From Amphirosellinia nigrospora (lineage: Eukaryota > Ascomycota > Sordariomycetes > Xylariales > Xylariaceae), in assembly GCA_004123355.1 (NCBI GenBank), contig SCHM01000005.1, forward strand, positions 558,001-622,000: a stretch of 64,000 nt of DNA. Reading direction: 5' to 3'. A program made the position numbers and the translations under genes. The notes beneath the pieces are model-generated. The model saw only the letters and a list, made by a program, of their open reading frames with translations, did not search any database and was not told where the DNA came from. Each line of letters opens with the position of its first letter. Within the stretch, counting starts at the first letter, position 1. This document shows, piece after piece, positions 23,319 to 35,329 of this stretch.

Positions 23319-26300
23319 ACCATCACTACGAATTGATTTCTCGGGAAACCCGATAATGCAACTTCCTTACCCGGCGCTTTCCGGCAAAGATATGAAAAGC
23401 AACACCGGATAAGAGGAGTCTTTAATTCTGGCCGATGCCTACTTCTCATCTGGCACATGTTGGTCGTATATGAATCTCGCTGTATGTTTGTATACTTTGG
23501 TACTTAGCGGGTTAATGAGAGTGGCTTTACGCAAGGACCTTGCATCATTAGAGAAGTCACTTTGGAACTTAATAAATTTGCCTGTCTACGATTAGGCCTC
23601 GATATGAATTTGAACTCCCACTTGTCGTTCCCATATGTAGAATCTATGATCTCAAGTTTTTTCTCACAGCAGATTGCACAGTGAGTGAATTATCTTTGAT
23701 GCATCACATAAAGACCATAGCAGGTAGTATAATATCAAATAAAATAAAGAACTCCGCGTCTTGCTTTTAAATGCAGAATGCTTTGATGCGCTTATAAGCA
23801 CTTACCCGCGCGGCAAAGGGGGGGCAAACTACCTAGTAGGCTTTCAATCGTCATCGCCGGTGAGGTGCTTACGTATTATATAGGGCTTTCTCCACAATGA
23901 ATAAAGTCTGACGCCAAGCATTCGAAATCTAGCGTGGACATATTGCCCCTTTCGACTTAATGCTTAGACGAATCCCTTTAATGGGTATCACTAATGTAAG
24001 TCCAGTTAGGATCCTTAGTTGAGCAGTCTGGGCAGTTGGGCGGGAAAGATACCACGGCTTACAATTAAAGGAATGGAATGTGTTGCTTATAGCGTACTAA
24101 ATTCGGGAACGCAAAAGATTGACAATTTAGTAAACCAGTGCTCTAATGTTGATAAGATCACGTACGTGTTATAATTAAGTCTCGTTCGTAGGGGCCGTGC
24201 CCGCATACCAGGCGAAAGAGCTGCCGTACGTAGACGACGGAGAGTGCTCAAAGACATACAAGAGCGTAAGTCTGTTCGCCATCGCAGAAGTCTTCTAAAT
24301 ACGTACCCAACGGCCGGTTGCAAGCGGCAGCCCAAAAAAGGTGATCAAGAACGCCCAATACGTTTCTCTGCCGACTAGCGAGCTGCGGGAATACGTCTTG
24401 CACGATGTTCTACTATATTTGAGCAAGAGTTTCGTTCTCGACGGTCGGGCTCGAGGTAGGTCCATTGACTAGATCAATCTTGGTAAAGGAGATGCGATAT
24501 AGGAGTTCCTGTCAGATATTGAACATTCCAGGTCACTAAGAGGCTTGAAATCCAATAGCAGAAAACTCTAGGCAGGCTGCTTGCCTGTCTACATCTTCAA
24601 CCTCGCTCGCCCGATGACCTCCTATTTGCGAGATCAAACGTGTGAAGTCGAGTATTGCCCTGTTATGCCAAAATATTTCCTTTTTTCAGTTAAATTTTTG
24701 GCATGCAGCAATCAAAGCTGAAACGGCAATACTCAACTTTGGAATAATAGTTCGCGGTTAAAGCTAGAAACGAGTTCGTAGTACCTAGGGAAAATGTAAT
24801 TATAAGGCTCCTCTGTTGTAACCCAGGACAGGAAAACTGACATCGCCGTCGACTCAGTGTCTATATTCTAACACTCCTGGGCCCTAGCATGCGGGAGAGC
24901 GCCAAACAGCTATTCCCGGCAGGTTTTCGGGATGGTTTTCACGGTGTTGCGGAAGGTCTGCGTGGCTACAGAAATAGGGGCGTGACGCATCGAGCGGGTG
25001 ACAACATCGAATAATTGTCTAGAATCAATCTAGACGGCTATCCTAAGCTCCTGTAGGTGAGATACGCGTCTACAGTCATCCTGCTGGCGAACTAGATGCG
25101 ATGATATTCAGTGGCCCCTCGCGCGCACCCTTGGTCAACAGCACGATGATACAAAGCCCGATTCCTACTCGCCACCATTATCTGCCCTTTATCTCAAGAA
25201 TAAGGCTGATTCACGGTGCCGCTGAAGCCTCTTTTCAATGATATGTAGGTTTTGCGGCAGTGTGTCGAGATTGCATGACGGGAACACAATAGGGGCCGAG
25301 AGCTATATAGCGTCCTCAAACGAACACTGAGGTTGTGAGAGTAGTCTCGTTCCAGAAGAAGCTAGGAGGAGGTAGTACTGTCCCGAATTATGACACAAAG
25401 CACAATGGTCACAGTGAAGACAAAGGGACTTTCTGTATATAGCCGCAGCTAGAGTAGATCAACTCCCCGTTATATCATATGGCCCCTGATACAACAGGGT
25501 CCGGCGACTATAAGTCTCCATGAAATCGAGCTTCGTTTTTCTTTAGTGAGAAACACTTAGTGTGAGGGACGCGTTCATAGTTAAAGTGCATATATTCCAC
25601 GATACCACGATACCATGGGGCGAACGACTCGGTATCGTCCAGGGAGCGACAAAGTATTGAAGCGTCGTATTCACCTATCTCATCAATCAGCATATAGTCG
25701 TTTGTATAGCGCGACTATTAGGGCGATTGGGATAGGCTCGTATGCGCTACTCCATCTGTTCCGCTTTCTCTCGTATTTCCTGCGATACCCCCGCAATTGA
25801 AACCCAATCTCTCGTATATTGCCTTGCAGAGAGCGGCGGTACAGGCATTTCCAGCCCATCCAGCATCTAGAGATGTTGGGTCTCAGCTACCGGTACAATA
25901 TGATTCTCGTAACCACACAAAGGGTCCAAATCCTTGTATCGTAGGCCAATCTCTTCTATATAGGTATGCCACACAGATTTCTTGATATTATCAGGACAAG
26001 GGTGACGAGTATCGCGACGGCGGATAGTGGTTCGGTAGGTGTCTTGCTTTGCGAAACTGGTAAACTGGACGCAATAAGGTAGTCAGTCAGAGGCCCCCCA
26101 ATGGTCATTCCGGCGACTTTACCGCCGACCACAAATTCGGAATGGAATAGACAATGCCGGGATGAAGAAAGTTCAGATTAGATCTCCCCTCCAGATTATT
26201 TGATTTGTTTCTGGATCGGACAACAATTCAACTAGTGGCATCGACGGTTGAGGGCTGTCTATCCTCAGTGTCCTGTTCCCTATGGTGGTGAGCAGAGCAA

Positions 26301-26825
26301 GCGAGCTTGGTAGTTCGGCTTGCAAAGCGAGTTTTGGGTGGAAAAATGCGATATTTAGTCAAAGAAACTCGATTGCTGTGTCGATTGGCGTTGGATGAGT
26401 TCAGTATTAAAAGAAGAACGAAGTACGGAGGTCTGGCCAAAAGTACCCATATCCTTAGCAACGGCGCAAAGTGCAAATGGAAGCGCTTATATACGGTTCG
26501 ACAGTTTTCGGCGCCAGCAATAGCCAATAAAATATATCACTAATTACGCTATAACGTTAGTACATATGCGCAAAGCAAGTGCTAGCTATAGCGGAACTTA
26601 GGACTTAACTTAAGTAAAGTAGATGCCTATTTAGCTTTCTATTAAGGCTAGGGCTTACTAGCGGTCTGATAAACTGCTTGCTAAAACTATCACACCGTAT
26701 ATACGTATCTTTTCTAGTTACACTCTACACAATTGCCACGGATAATAGGTAATTTTGGCCTAGACCTCCGTATTAACATCTATACAAACAAATATTATTA
26801 AGGGGTGCTGAGATCTTTAATACGC

Positions 26826-26937
26826 GCGGGCAAAAGTGTGCGCGTACGCGGACACGCGCACGCACGAGCGCTACACCAGCCATACGAGGCTGGCGCCTGG
26901 TTTATGCATGTGGCGAGGCCACACACACATATATATT
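26826..26937. repeat. Double-hairpin element, copy B
   Basis: A GC-rich CGCG/GCGC tract (26822-26870) is followed by CCAGCC-ATACGA-GGCTGG (26876-26893), then GTGGC-GAG-GCCAC (26910-26922) and ACACACATATATATT. The order of parts matches the element at 20435-20520 although the stem sequences differ. Only 57 bp beyond it starts the telomere-like tract. Confidence 0.45.
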
Positions 26938-26993
26938 ACCTAAACCTATAGAATTCTCGTAGATCTAAAGACTTTATTTATTTATATTTAAAA

Positions 26994-27030
26994 TTAGGGT
27001 TAGGGTTAAGGTTAAGGTTATTAGGGTTAA
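26994..27030 (+). repeat. Interstitial telomere-like repeat
   Basis: The stretch contains TTAGGG units in head-to-tail order together with the variants TTAAGG and TTATTAGGG. TTAGGG is the usual telomere unit of filamentous fungi. It is short (about six units) and degenerate and lies far from the window ends, so it is an internal relic or a repair scar and not a live telomere. Confidence 0.8.
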
Positions 27031-27457
27031 AATAGTCAGGATCTTCTCAGGTAGAACTGACAGGACGTGGTAAGTGTGGCAAGCCATGTGTCATAGAATA
27101 AAAAGAGTGTTGAGAATAATGGGAACCAGCACCTTTGTCCTGCACAGAAACCCAAGTCCAAGAATACACGAGGCAGCTGCTGGCTTTCACTGGACTCTCA
27201 CATGTGTCTTGTGGTATGTAACTTCCATTTCTCCAGTTTCACGACAACTACGCGCTTAAACACCGCGCAGCCTGTTCGCTTCGTCAAAGAACGCACGCCG
27301 AGGAAGGCTACGCGGTAATCAGGCGTTCTGAAAGAGGGCTTTGCGACTAATTACAAATCAGAACTGAATATATTCAATTCACCATAAAATAAAAAGCTCG
27401 CGATAACTGAAGTTCCCGGGGTATTTAATGGGAAGGGCCCCCAGCTCAAGTCCCAAA

Positions 27458-27535
27458 TCCTTTTTCCTTTCCTTCTCTTCTCTCTCCACGCTCCAAATTC
27501 CGCTTCAATCCCACGTCTCCCCCCTCAGTCGACTT
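27458..27535 (+). promoter_or_regulatory. CT-rich promoter-like tract
   Basis: A dense pyrimidine run (TTTTTCCTTTCCTTCTCTTC and continuing) resembles the CT-rich stretch found just upstream of transcription starts of strongly expressed fungal genes. TATTTAATG lies some 40 bp upstream. The first ATG downstream (27574) opens only an 84-codon frame with no motif, so the promoter may be orphaned. Confidence 0.3.
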
Positions 27536-29607
27536 CAACAGGATGGGCTAAGCCCACACCATCCTCTGTTGACATGGAGATTTATCGAATATATTACTTA
27601 GTAACTTGCTGCGTTGAGCGAACCCTACTAGAATCTTTGAACATCGGCCACAGCTTAAGGCGCCTTCATCCTCTTCTGATACTCCACAGCGACGCGTGTT
27701 CTATTTCCCTTCTCCCTCGCCGACTGTGTGATGTCAGGACTCCTTCAGATGACAGCGCGCCGTTGTCTACGTGTTGGGACGTTTCGGCACAAACTTCGGA
27801 TTCATTGATTCTTCGTAAGATACAATAAGATACCTATTGCCCCATTCCAAATCAACTCGACAACCTGGCGACGATGTCCAACGAATAGCTGTCGTCGGAT
27901 ACTGACCGAATCTTTCGAAGACAACCTATAGATCTCTCAATGCTCGTTGCCTCACCTCATAATACTCATCATACCGTCTCATAGTTCCAAACTAGTCCAA
28001 CTATTTCTTCGACAGCACAGCTAGCCGCATGACTTCAGACAGCTCGCGCCATCACTACACCATTACCAACCCGTTGCCCATCTGACAGTTCCTCAAATGT
28101 GTCATCGAGGCCGACCACGTACTTTTCCGTCTCCCACCAGCTTCTGACACATTGCGTCATGGTGGCAGCGCGTTTGGGTGACAGCTATGAACTATACATA
28201 TCTCACATCGCCGTCGCGATCATGCTTCGACTCATAGGTAACACACCCTCCCATCCACACGCGACGATCTTATAATTTTACTCTAGCTGCAGAAAACTTA
28301 ATTGCCGTCGAGTTCAGGACTAACTTTAGCATAGCTCAAGGTCTGAATACATTCTCTCAGTGCCCAAACGGGCTCATCATCCTCATGACGCCTAGCAATT
28401 CGAAGGTATGTGATTCTATCGCCACACAACAAAATCAATGTCTGACTCTCGACCGATGTACGTTAACATAATTTCGCCAGTTCATCAGCCCAAACTATCA
28501 ACTCGAATTCTCTCCAACCTTATGTGGGTGGGAGCCAGTCAACACTTTCCATTCCTCGCCGCCCCAGTGTCACAGTCTTCATAGTAATCACATATGTGAG
28601 ACTATAGATGGGTAAATGACCCGACTTGACAACATTCTACCTTTGGTAGTATACTGACACAGCGCAAAGAGGTCCAATGGACACGCTTCTAGGCACGATT
28701 GACTGAGCATACACATCTTATATAACATTCCTACTCTTTATCCTCCCATCCCACATTCTTATCGCATCAGCTCCCAGACCATGTCCTTTATTTCGTCGTT
28801 CGACACCAGTCGCCAGCCGCAATATCCACCGCCGATTTGGCGCCGGTCACCGACAGGTCTTTCCACTGATCTGACACAGCATTACTGCCTGCTTGGCACA
28901 GCTGGAGATGATTGGTAGTTAAGGAAATAGCAAACATGGATCGCTGGGATATCGAAGGACGTTGCAAGTACGGCAGGGGCAAGGTATGTCAACATCCGCA
29001 AGTGTTATGAATCCCGTCTTTTGGAGAATCTCATCTTGAAGCTCTAGCATAGTTGTAGGTGCTGACTCCTAGGTACCTAGGTTCACCACTGTTCTCGAGT
29101 ACGAGGATACTCGGCGGCCGGACGGGCGGGCATCACTGTGCATCTGGCATCATTCGATAGCACTTCGGTAGACGCAGCAATCGACAGCTCCGACTCTCTT
29201 GCGTCCGATGAATACGCTGCTTGCGTACCCTGGTCTGCACAGAGAGGACACGCTGACGCTCTACGTATCGTCAACGGCGATGTCGTCGGCGATGTCGTCG
29301 GAACACATCCGTTGTGTTGACCAGCTTGCATGACGCAGTGCCGCGGTCCGAATCGGCATCTGACACGGAATTCTTTGGATGAAGTCGCCCATGTAATTCC
29401 TCCAGAGGCGGGACTCGAGATTGGGGTACGGGCTTGCTTAGACTGTACCCTATCTTATCTCAGCTACACGAGGTCGTGGTGAATTTAGGGACATATCGAG
29501 CAACTAAGTCGGTCTGCTTGACTGCCTAAAGTTGCTTGTATGTGCTTACAACCTAAGTTCACTGACAAAGGGAATCTCCAACCCTACAATTACTAACTCG
29601 GTTAACT

Positions 29608-29820
29608 ACCGAGGCGACTTGTCAAATCCAAGGAATGTCAGTGCAGACATTCCCGACGACCACACCTGTGCAAACTCCTCAGCCACCATGAACAATCAGC
29701 GTGGTTCATTTGGCGGAAAGGGCCGAAACCTAACTGGATCCTGGCGCTCCGGGATCCCCATTCCCAACCCTACCGAGGAGACCTATCAAACCCACGGAAT
29801 GTCAGCGCAGACATTCCCGA
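29608..29820. repeat. Pair of 49-bp imperfect direct repeats with internal palindrome
   Basis: Copy one is 29608-29656 and copy two 29772-29820, exactly 164 bp apart. Each starts ACCGAGG and ends ATTCCCGA. Each contains GGAATGTC and GACATTCC around a 6-nt loop (29632-29653 and 29796-29817). Differences between the copies leave the hairpin arms untouched. Confidence 0.75.
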
Positions 29821-30283
29821 AGGCAACAATTGCGCTGCGTGGTGGACTAACTTGCCACTAAACTGTACCTATCCAATGCAGTTCAACAGCCTGCGCCACG
29901 TGGGCGCTATTAGCCACGCGGTAAGGAATTTCCTAAGTCGCTTCTTGCTCGAGATATTTATAGAGGACTTCTATTTCTTATTAGACCAGGACAATGCCCG
30001 AGAACCTCTCAACCTTATATATTAAGTTTATAAGCAACTTTAACTAACCCAAAGTGTCTAGGTGATCAACCCTCCGGTGGGATCCCACCAAACCTCCGAC
30101 TAGCTAAGGTTGAATTTTTTAACCGGGCATCTGTTGACCGGCTAATGAGCCAGGTTAACAACGGCCACCTGCGTGGTCATATTCGTGTTGGCGGGCGAAT
30201 CCCGCATATCACGATGAACCGAGTAAAAGTAGCGACGCATGCCAACGCCGTTCCCCGGGAGCACGGGAACGGGGGAAAGGGCA

Positions 30284-30495
30284 CCCGCGTGCTCCAGGTT
30301 GTAGGAAACCCAGAGATCATCAGTCAAGGGTTCCCGCGTGCTCCAGGTTGTAGGAAACCCAGAGATCATCAGTCAAGGGTTCCCGCGTGCTCCAGGTTGT
30401 AGGAAACCCAGAGATCATCAGTCAAGGGTTCCCGCGTGCTCCAGGTTGTAGGAAACCCAGAGATCATCAGTCAAGGGTTCCCGCGTGCTCCAGGT
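30284..30495. repeat. 49-bp tandem repeat array, 4.3 copies
   Basis: Units begin at 30284, 30333, 30382, 30431 and 30480, each opening CCCGCGTGCTCCAGG. The four full copies appear identical and the fifth stops after about 16 bp. The unit contains GGAAACCC and AGATCATCAG. Because 49 is not a multiple of three, a frame crossing the array would change reading frame in each unit, so this is not a protein repeat. Confidence 0.92.
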
Positions 30496-33400
30496 GATAG
30501 GCAATGCAGGCCCCATCTATTTTGGTTGGAACAATGTGGAGAAAACGACGCCTCGACCGTCGCTATCCACGGCCCTCAAACCTCCAAAGGCAAAAAGAAG
30601 CAGTATTACTGCCGAATATGGAAGTCAATATTCACAAAAGCAAAAATTACCCCTTTATAACTATCAAGGGAAGAACGTTATCAATGTCCAATATACACAT
30701 GTCTACAACCGCCAATAGCGATTCGTATGACTAACGACGAGAAAAAAACATGTGCATGATGCCAAGTCGACTGCTACGGTGGAGTGGATGATGTGATATC
30801 AATAGATTCACTGTAAGTGCTCAAGCGATTGGAACAATCATTTGAATTCAACTAATAATTCTCTTCGAGATCACAGGGCATATAATTCCTCTTTTAATTG
30901 CCTAATTAAACAATTAATTAAGCGATTAATCACGAGGGTGCTATCATTTTGTTTCTACTCACGATTAGAAGCAAAGAGCTATGGAGGATGAGAATATCGC
31001 TTAAAGGTACGACAACCCTTATTATTTCTTCTCCTACATACGATATCTAATCCTAGATAGTGTCAAGAGTTTCTCAGGAAAACAGAAACTTCGATCATGT
31101 AGGAGAAGCGGCGACGAAGCATGAAGGCTTTGATGGGTTTTAACTATAGTTTCGGGATGGTGAGAACTGCCCGTATGTAGCTAATCTACCTTGAAGCACT
31201 ACTAGGCGCTTTCGACAAACCCTACAGCCAGCGAATCAGCATTTCGATACGACCAAATCGCTCCTTGTCAAGAAAAGACAACTCAAACCACCAACTAGTC
31301 AACTAATTACTAAATTATTTCAATAACTAAATCAAACAATCTGGGGTGCTCACACATATCTTTTGCGTGACAATCGTTCCCACCAATATCAAGAACCATC
31401 AAAGCACCCACCTTGACGACGCTCTACATTTCGTGCACCGGCATATTGCTACAGTCCTGATCTGCGACCCAATGTCAGCCGCTTGGCATCATCTTTTCTA
31501 TTCCCACACACTATCAGGTCACCTAAACCGGAGACTACCGTATACGAAACTCCCGTTTTAAGCTCTGAGTGCGCGACCGGCAACGACATCTCTGTAGAAA
31601 ATTAGGCCTATCATACTACGCGAGCAAGTCGACTGACAAGTTCATCATGATAGAAATAGTGGTTTGGCTCTGAGTGGCACGAAGCAGGGTACGCGACGAA
31701 GATAAAGGGGCCATATGTATATAGCCGTATTAAATCCGCAGACGTAGCTTCAGAGGCCATCGCGCAATAACAAATATAGATCTTACCTCGGGGCCGACGT
31801 CATACATCCAACGGGAGCTCGAACGATTTGGCCGTCATTCTGCCTCGATTTATTGTGCAGACTCGACGATGCAGAAGCACAACGCACGTTGCTGCGAGGG
31901 CGCGTGGTTAGCCACGGCAATTTATCAGCTTGTACACTCCAGCGCTCTTAATTGCGAAGTATCGGCTTTGGTTCCAGACTCTGATAACGTCTAAGGTGAT
32001 GATCGATCAGAGGAAATAGCAATTTGCCTTTGGCCGGCAACATATGTTGCATTCGCTACTATATGAATGTCCCTCGATTCCGAATAGCGTTTTGTCTCCA
32101 GCTTACCACTATGGACATGATAGCATACCTCGCGATTCAAAATAAGAATCATTGAATTAGTCTACCAGGAAAGAAATAAACTCTCCACTATCCCGAACCG
32201 GAATACCCGTCCCTATCGATTGAACTCGAAGCGACAAAATCATCTAACACATCATTCTCGAAGATGGCAAATGGCAAAGAGTCAAATTGTGGCTTGCATG
32301 ATATCAAATGGTAAACTGGGTATTTGTTGAGCCTTCTATTCTAAACTAGCTGTTGCAATAGTAAGTGTCGATGACGAAAATCATATGTTTCGATTACAGG
32401 GATGGTTACAAGGAGATCGGCTTCGGCTTAGTAAAAATCTAGGAGTCCACCTACTACAAGGATGAAAGGACCGTAGTCCACTCAATTGACCCCCCGCTGT
32501 CCTACGCGTCCTAGACTGCCATGAAGCCACAAGATCGCATCGTCGTATTGGAACAGGATAAGAAGTAGAGAAAGCCACTCGTTTCGCACGTCCAGTGGGA
32601 CATGCATGCATTTACCGAGAATGCGAGCGCTTGATCTCGGCTATCCATCTCCGGAACCCGAAATCCGGTATCCGGCATATGCAACCTATCCCAAATCCCG
32701 GAGAACTTTCCCTCGCACTAGCCTCACGTCCGTATATGACGCCGCCAACTTGTATTGTCTCTGTCGCAAGTCCAGTAGTAACACCGCTCTCATATTCCGA
32801 CCTGGCGAGTCTTACCGAGCGTCATTGTCCTGATGGCTCCAAGTTATATCCCTGCCGTCATGCATAATCAAAGTATCATCATATTCTATGTGCACTGAGA
32901 TGGTGTGACGGCGAAGAAATTTCATATCATATCCAAGATAATTTGGGGTTCACTACGGAGGCAAATGGCTTGTTTAGTTTAGTTTAACTAGATAAGATCG
33001 GGCGCATAATCCTTCGCCGTTTTAACTAAGTTTGCTTAGGATAAATACTAATATGAAAGAGGCGCTAAGATTCGAGAACTGTCCATGTTTAAAGTCTTTT
33101 AGGCAAAGTCTCAAGCTTTGACGATCTTGTTTAGTAGCAGATCTATACGAGTGGAGTTTTATTATTTGTATGAGCGATCTAAGTGATCTTGGCTTGGTCA
33201 CTCTAGAATAGAAAAACTAGGTCAACACGGAATGTCGGACACCTAATCCCGACCCCTGAAATGCTAAAAACAAGGAAGCGAGAGTTTGCAAAGTCTGGAG
33301 ATCATATTCAAACTAGAGATCTCCTACTCTGAACGGTTTGGGGAACTAAACCTCATGGCTCCCTTGACCCTGTAGCAGATGATCAAAATTTGAATACCTT

Positions 33401-34693
33401 GTCATCCCTTCCTTAGGAGCGCCTGTGACAGAAGTCAAACTGAATTTACATGTAACGTTGTTGACAACCCGTTTAAAATCCCTACCCAATTCACTCCACA
33501 ATTTTGCCTGCTATAATGATAGATGCTGGGCTCACCGCTCCCGGCAATATTGCCGCTAACTTTGTAGATTGTTATGACTGCCTCGCTGGGGCTGGCAGGA
33601 AGTGAAGAGGGTCCAGGGTATGTATATGGCTTGCAGTAGCCGCGGGTATTGGGACCTTGGCGCGGCAATAAAAGTCATACTTTACCTCCATGGGAGGCTC
33701 TTGCGAGGGTATTGACAACGGCCCTAGTATATTTTCTTGCTGATACCTTTCTATACAAACAATCTCATATGCCATATTAAGCAAGAGTTCGTGGTCAGTA
33801 CGGCGATCTAGAACGCAATGGTTACTTACATATAGGAGCCCCAAACCCTGGAATATGGGGGGTGGGGCTACTGCGAAGATCAAAATCGGAGCTTGGGAGT
33901 GCTTGATGGAAGCTCTCGAGATCTTTGTGCACCAATTAAAACCTGGGGGTGCCCCACGACTGACCAGGAGTTGCACGCTGCTTACTAACCGCTGGAACAG
34001 TATCCAACGTGCCGCGTCCGATACCTTTTCATCTTATAGTCTAGTCAGAAACGGCAGGTTCATCGCTATCGCGTACGTCACGCTGAAGAATGGCTGGGAG
34101 ACTATGAGTTCATTGAGGCTTCATAAGAGAGGGTCCCCTTGTCTCTTCTACCGTCTATCATTCGGCTGTTGGCGCCATAAGCCAATAAATCTTACAGAGT
34201 TTTTATTGAGACGAAGGAGCATACCTCCCTGTCACTGGTAACAGTGTACTTGTTGGTATAGATGAGTCAGAGATTACGTGTGCCTAAGGTTCACTGCAGA
34301 TACGGCCAAGACCTACATCTGGGGATAGGGGGCTATTGGCCGACATGGATCAGCCCAGATGCCTGCAAAAAAAAGACATCTTGCCCAAGGAGTGAGTAGA
34401 TTGTAGTGTAGACTTTAGATTTGACTATAAATAGAGGGCTAGCTAGGGCAAGGTTACATTGTGGATAGAAAAATGAACTGAGACCCCTTGGACGCCAAGG
34501 GATTCATTGGCTGACTATAAACCCCTGTTCCAAACCCTTGAGCATAGGCCCTTGTCAACAACAGTCGTATTCCATGCTGTAGTCGTATGCACCTCGTCAA
34601 GTATAAATGAACAACATGGCAACAGGGTAGCGAAGTCCACCAGAGCGAAGGAGGAGGAGATCATAGCGCCGACACGAAACGCCCAAACCGATA

Positions 34694-35329
34694 ATGAGTG
34701 AACCATCGCCGCCGCCACTTCATGATTCCAATGGTGGAAATATCACCATCGAGATCCCACCAGCTTCCATTGCAGATGATGAGGCGTTTGTGCGAGCGCT
34801 CGTCGAGATAATATGTGTTGAGTACCGCTGGGGCGAAGCCGGCGTCGTTGTGGACGGCACCCAGCGCACAACAGTCTCAGAAGTCGCAGACCAGCTCCGT
34901 GCGCGTCAACTCGCCGTCGCCTTTCTCACCTTACCCGACGGGCGCCGCGAAGCTATTGGTTGCATCTACGCGAAGAAGATAAGTGCTACCCACGGCAACC
35001 TGGGGTTGTTGGCAGTGCGCTCGGACCACCACGGCAGCGGCCTCGCTCGAGATCTAGTCCAGTTTGGCGAGGAACAATGCCGCCGGACGTTCAAACTCAA
35101 GACCATGCAGGTCGAGCTACTTGTGCCTACCACTTTCGAGAGTGCACATAAAGTTCGTCTGCAGGCTTGGTACGAGAGGATGGGGTACGTGTTGGTGTCG
35201 ATGGGTGATTTTGGTGCTGATTATCCGCATATGATACCGTTGCTCCTCGGGCCAGTGGAGTATCGTGTTTTTGAGAAAGGGCTGGACACCCAATCTCGAA
35301 CGAGGGATATGACAGGCGCTAAGCTTTAA
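34694..35329 (+). CDS. GNAT-family N-acetyltransferase
   Basis: An uninterrupted 211-residue frame starts at ATG 34694. It shows the GNAT fold order: an N-terminal strand-helix segment (ADDEAFVRALVEIICVEYRWGE), the beta strands around LAVAFLTLPDGRREAIGCIYAKK, then motif A, LGLLAVRSDHHGSGLARDLV, whose Q/RxxGxG/A-like loop (RSDHHGSGLA) binds the pyrophosphate of acetyl-CoA. A late MQVELLVPT strand and AWYERMGYVLV (the conserved motif-B Tyr/Gly helix end) complete the domain. The substrate cannot be deduced. About 200 residues is normal for the family. There is no signal peptide, so it should be cytosolic. Adjacent sequence on both sides is non-coding, so no operon-like context or co-regulated partner is visible. 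Confidence 0.88.
   Translation: MSEPSPPPLHDSNGGNITIEIPPASIADDEAFVRALVEIICVEYRWGEAGVVVDGTQRTTVSEVADQLRARQLAVAFLTLPDGRREAIGCIYAKKISATHGNLGLLAVRSDHHGSGLARDLVQFGEEQCRRTFKLKTMQVELLVPTTFESAHKVRLQAWYERMGYVLVSMGDFGADYPHMIPLLLGPVEYRVFEKGLDTQSRTRDMTGAKL

Larger units (their letters stand above)
23319..34693. other. Gene desert with scattered repeats
   Basis: Eleven kilobases contain no frame that I can support as a gene. Short open frames, for example 26228-26543 on both strands and 33572-33976 on the minus strand, have no recognisable motif. About 27.4-28.6 kb has a CT-rich, promoter-like opening and intron-like GT...AG segments and might be a decayed gene, but no product can be proposed. Several repeats in this stretch are listed separately. 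Confidence 0.55.

Noticed and set aside
26228-26543. Antisense pair of frames of about 80-100 codons
   Set aside because: Both strands are open over the same bases with no motif; mutual shadowing is more likely than two genes.
30284-30495. CRISPR-like array
   Set aside because: The repeats are directly adjacent without spacers and the host is a eukaryote.
30142-30734. Frames running through the 49-bp tandem array
   Set aside because: The unit is not a multiple of three, so the repeated peptides are a by-product of the DNA repeat.
33572-33976. 134-codon minus-strand frame as a small protein gene
   Set aside because: It has a possible donor site inside but no motif or hydrophobic signal; evidence is too thin.
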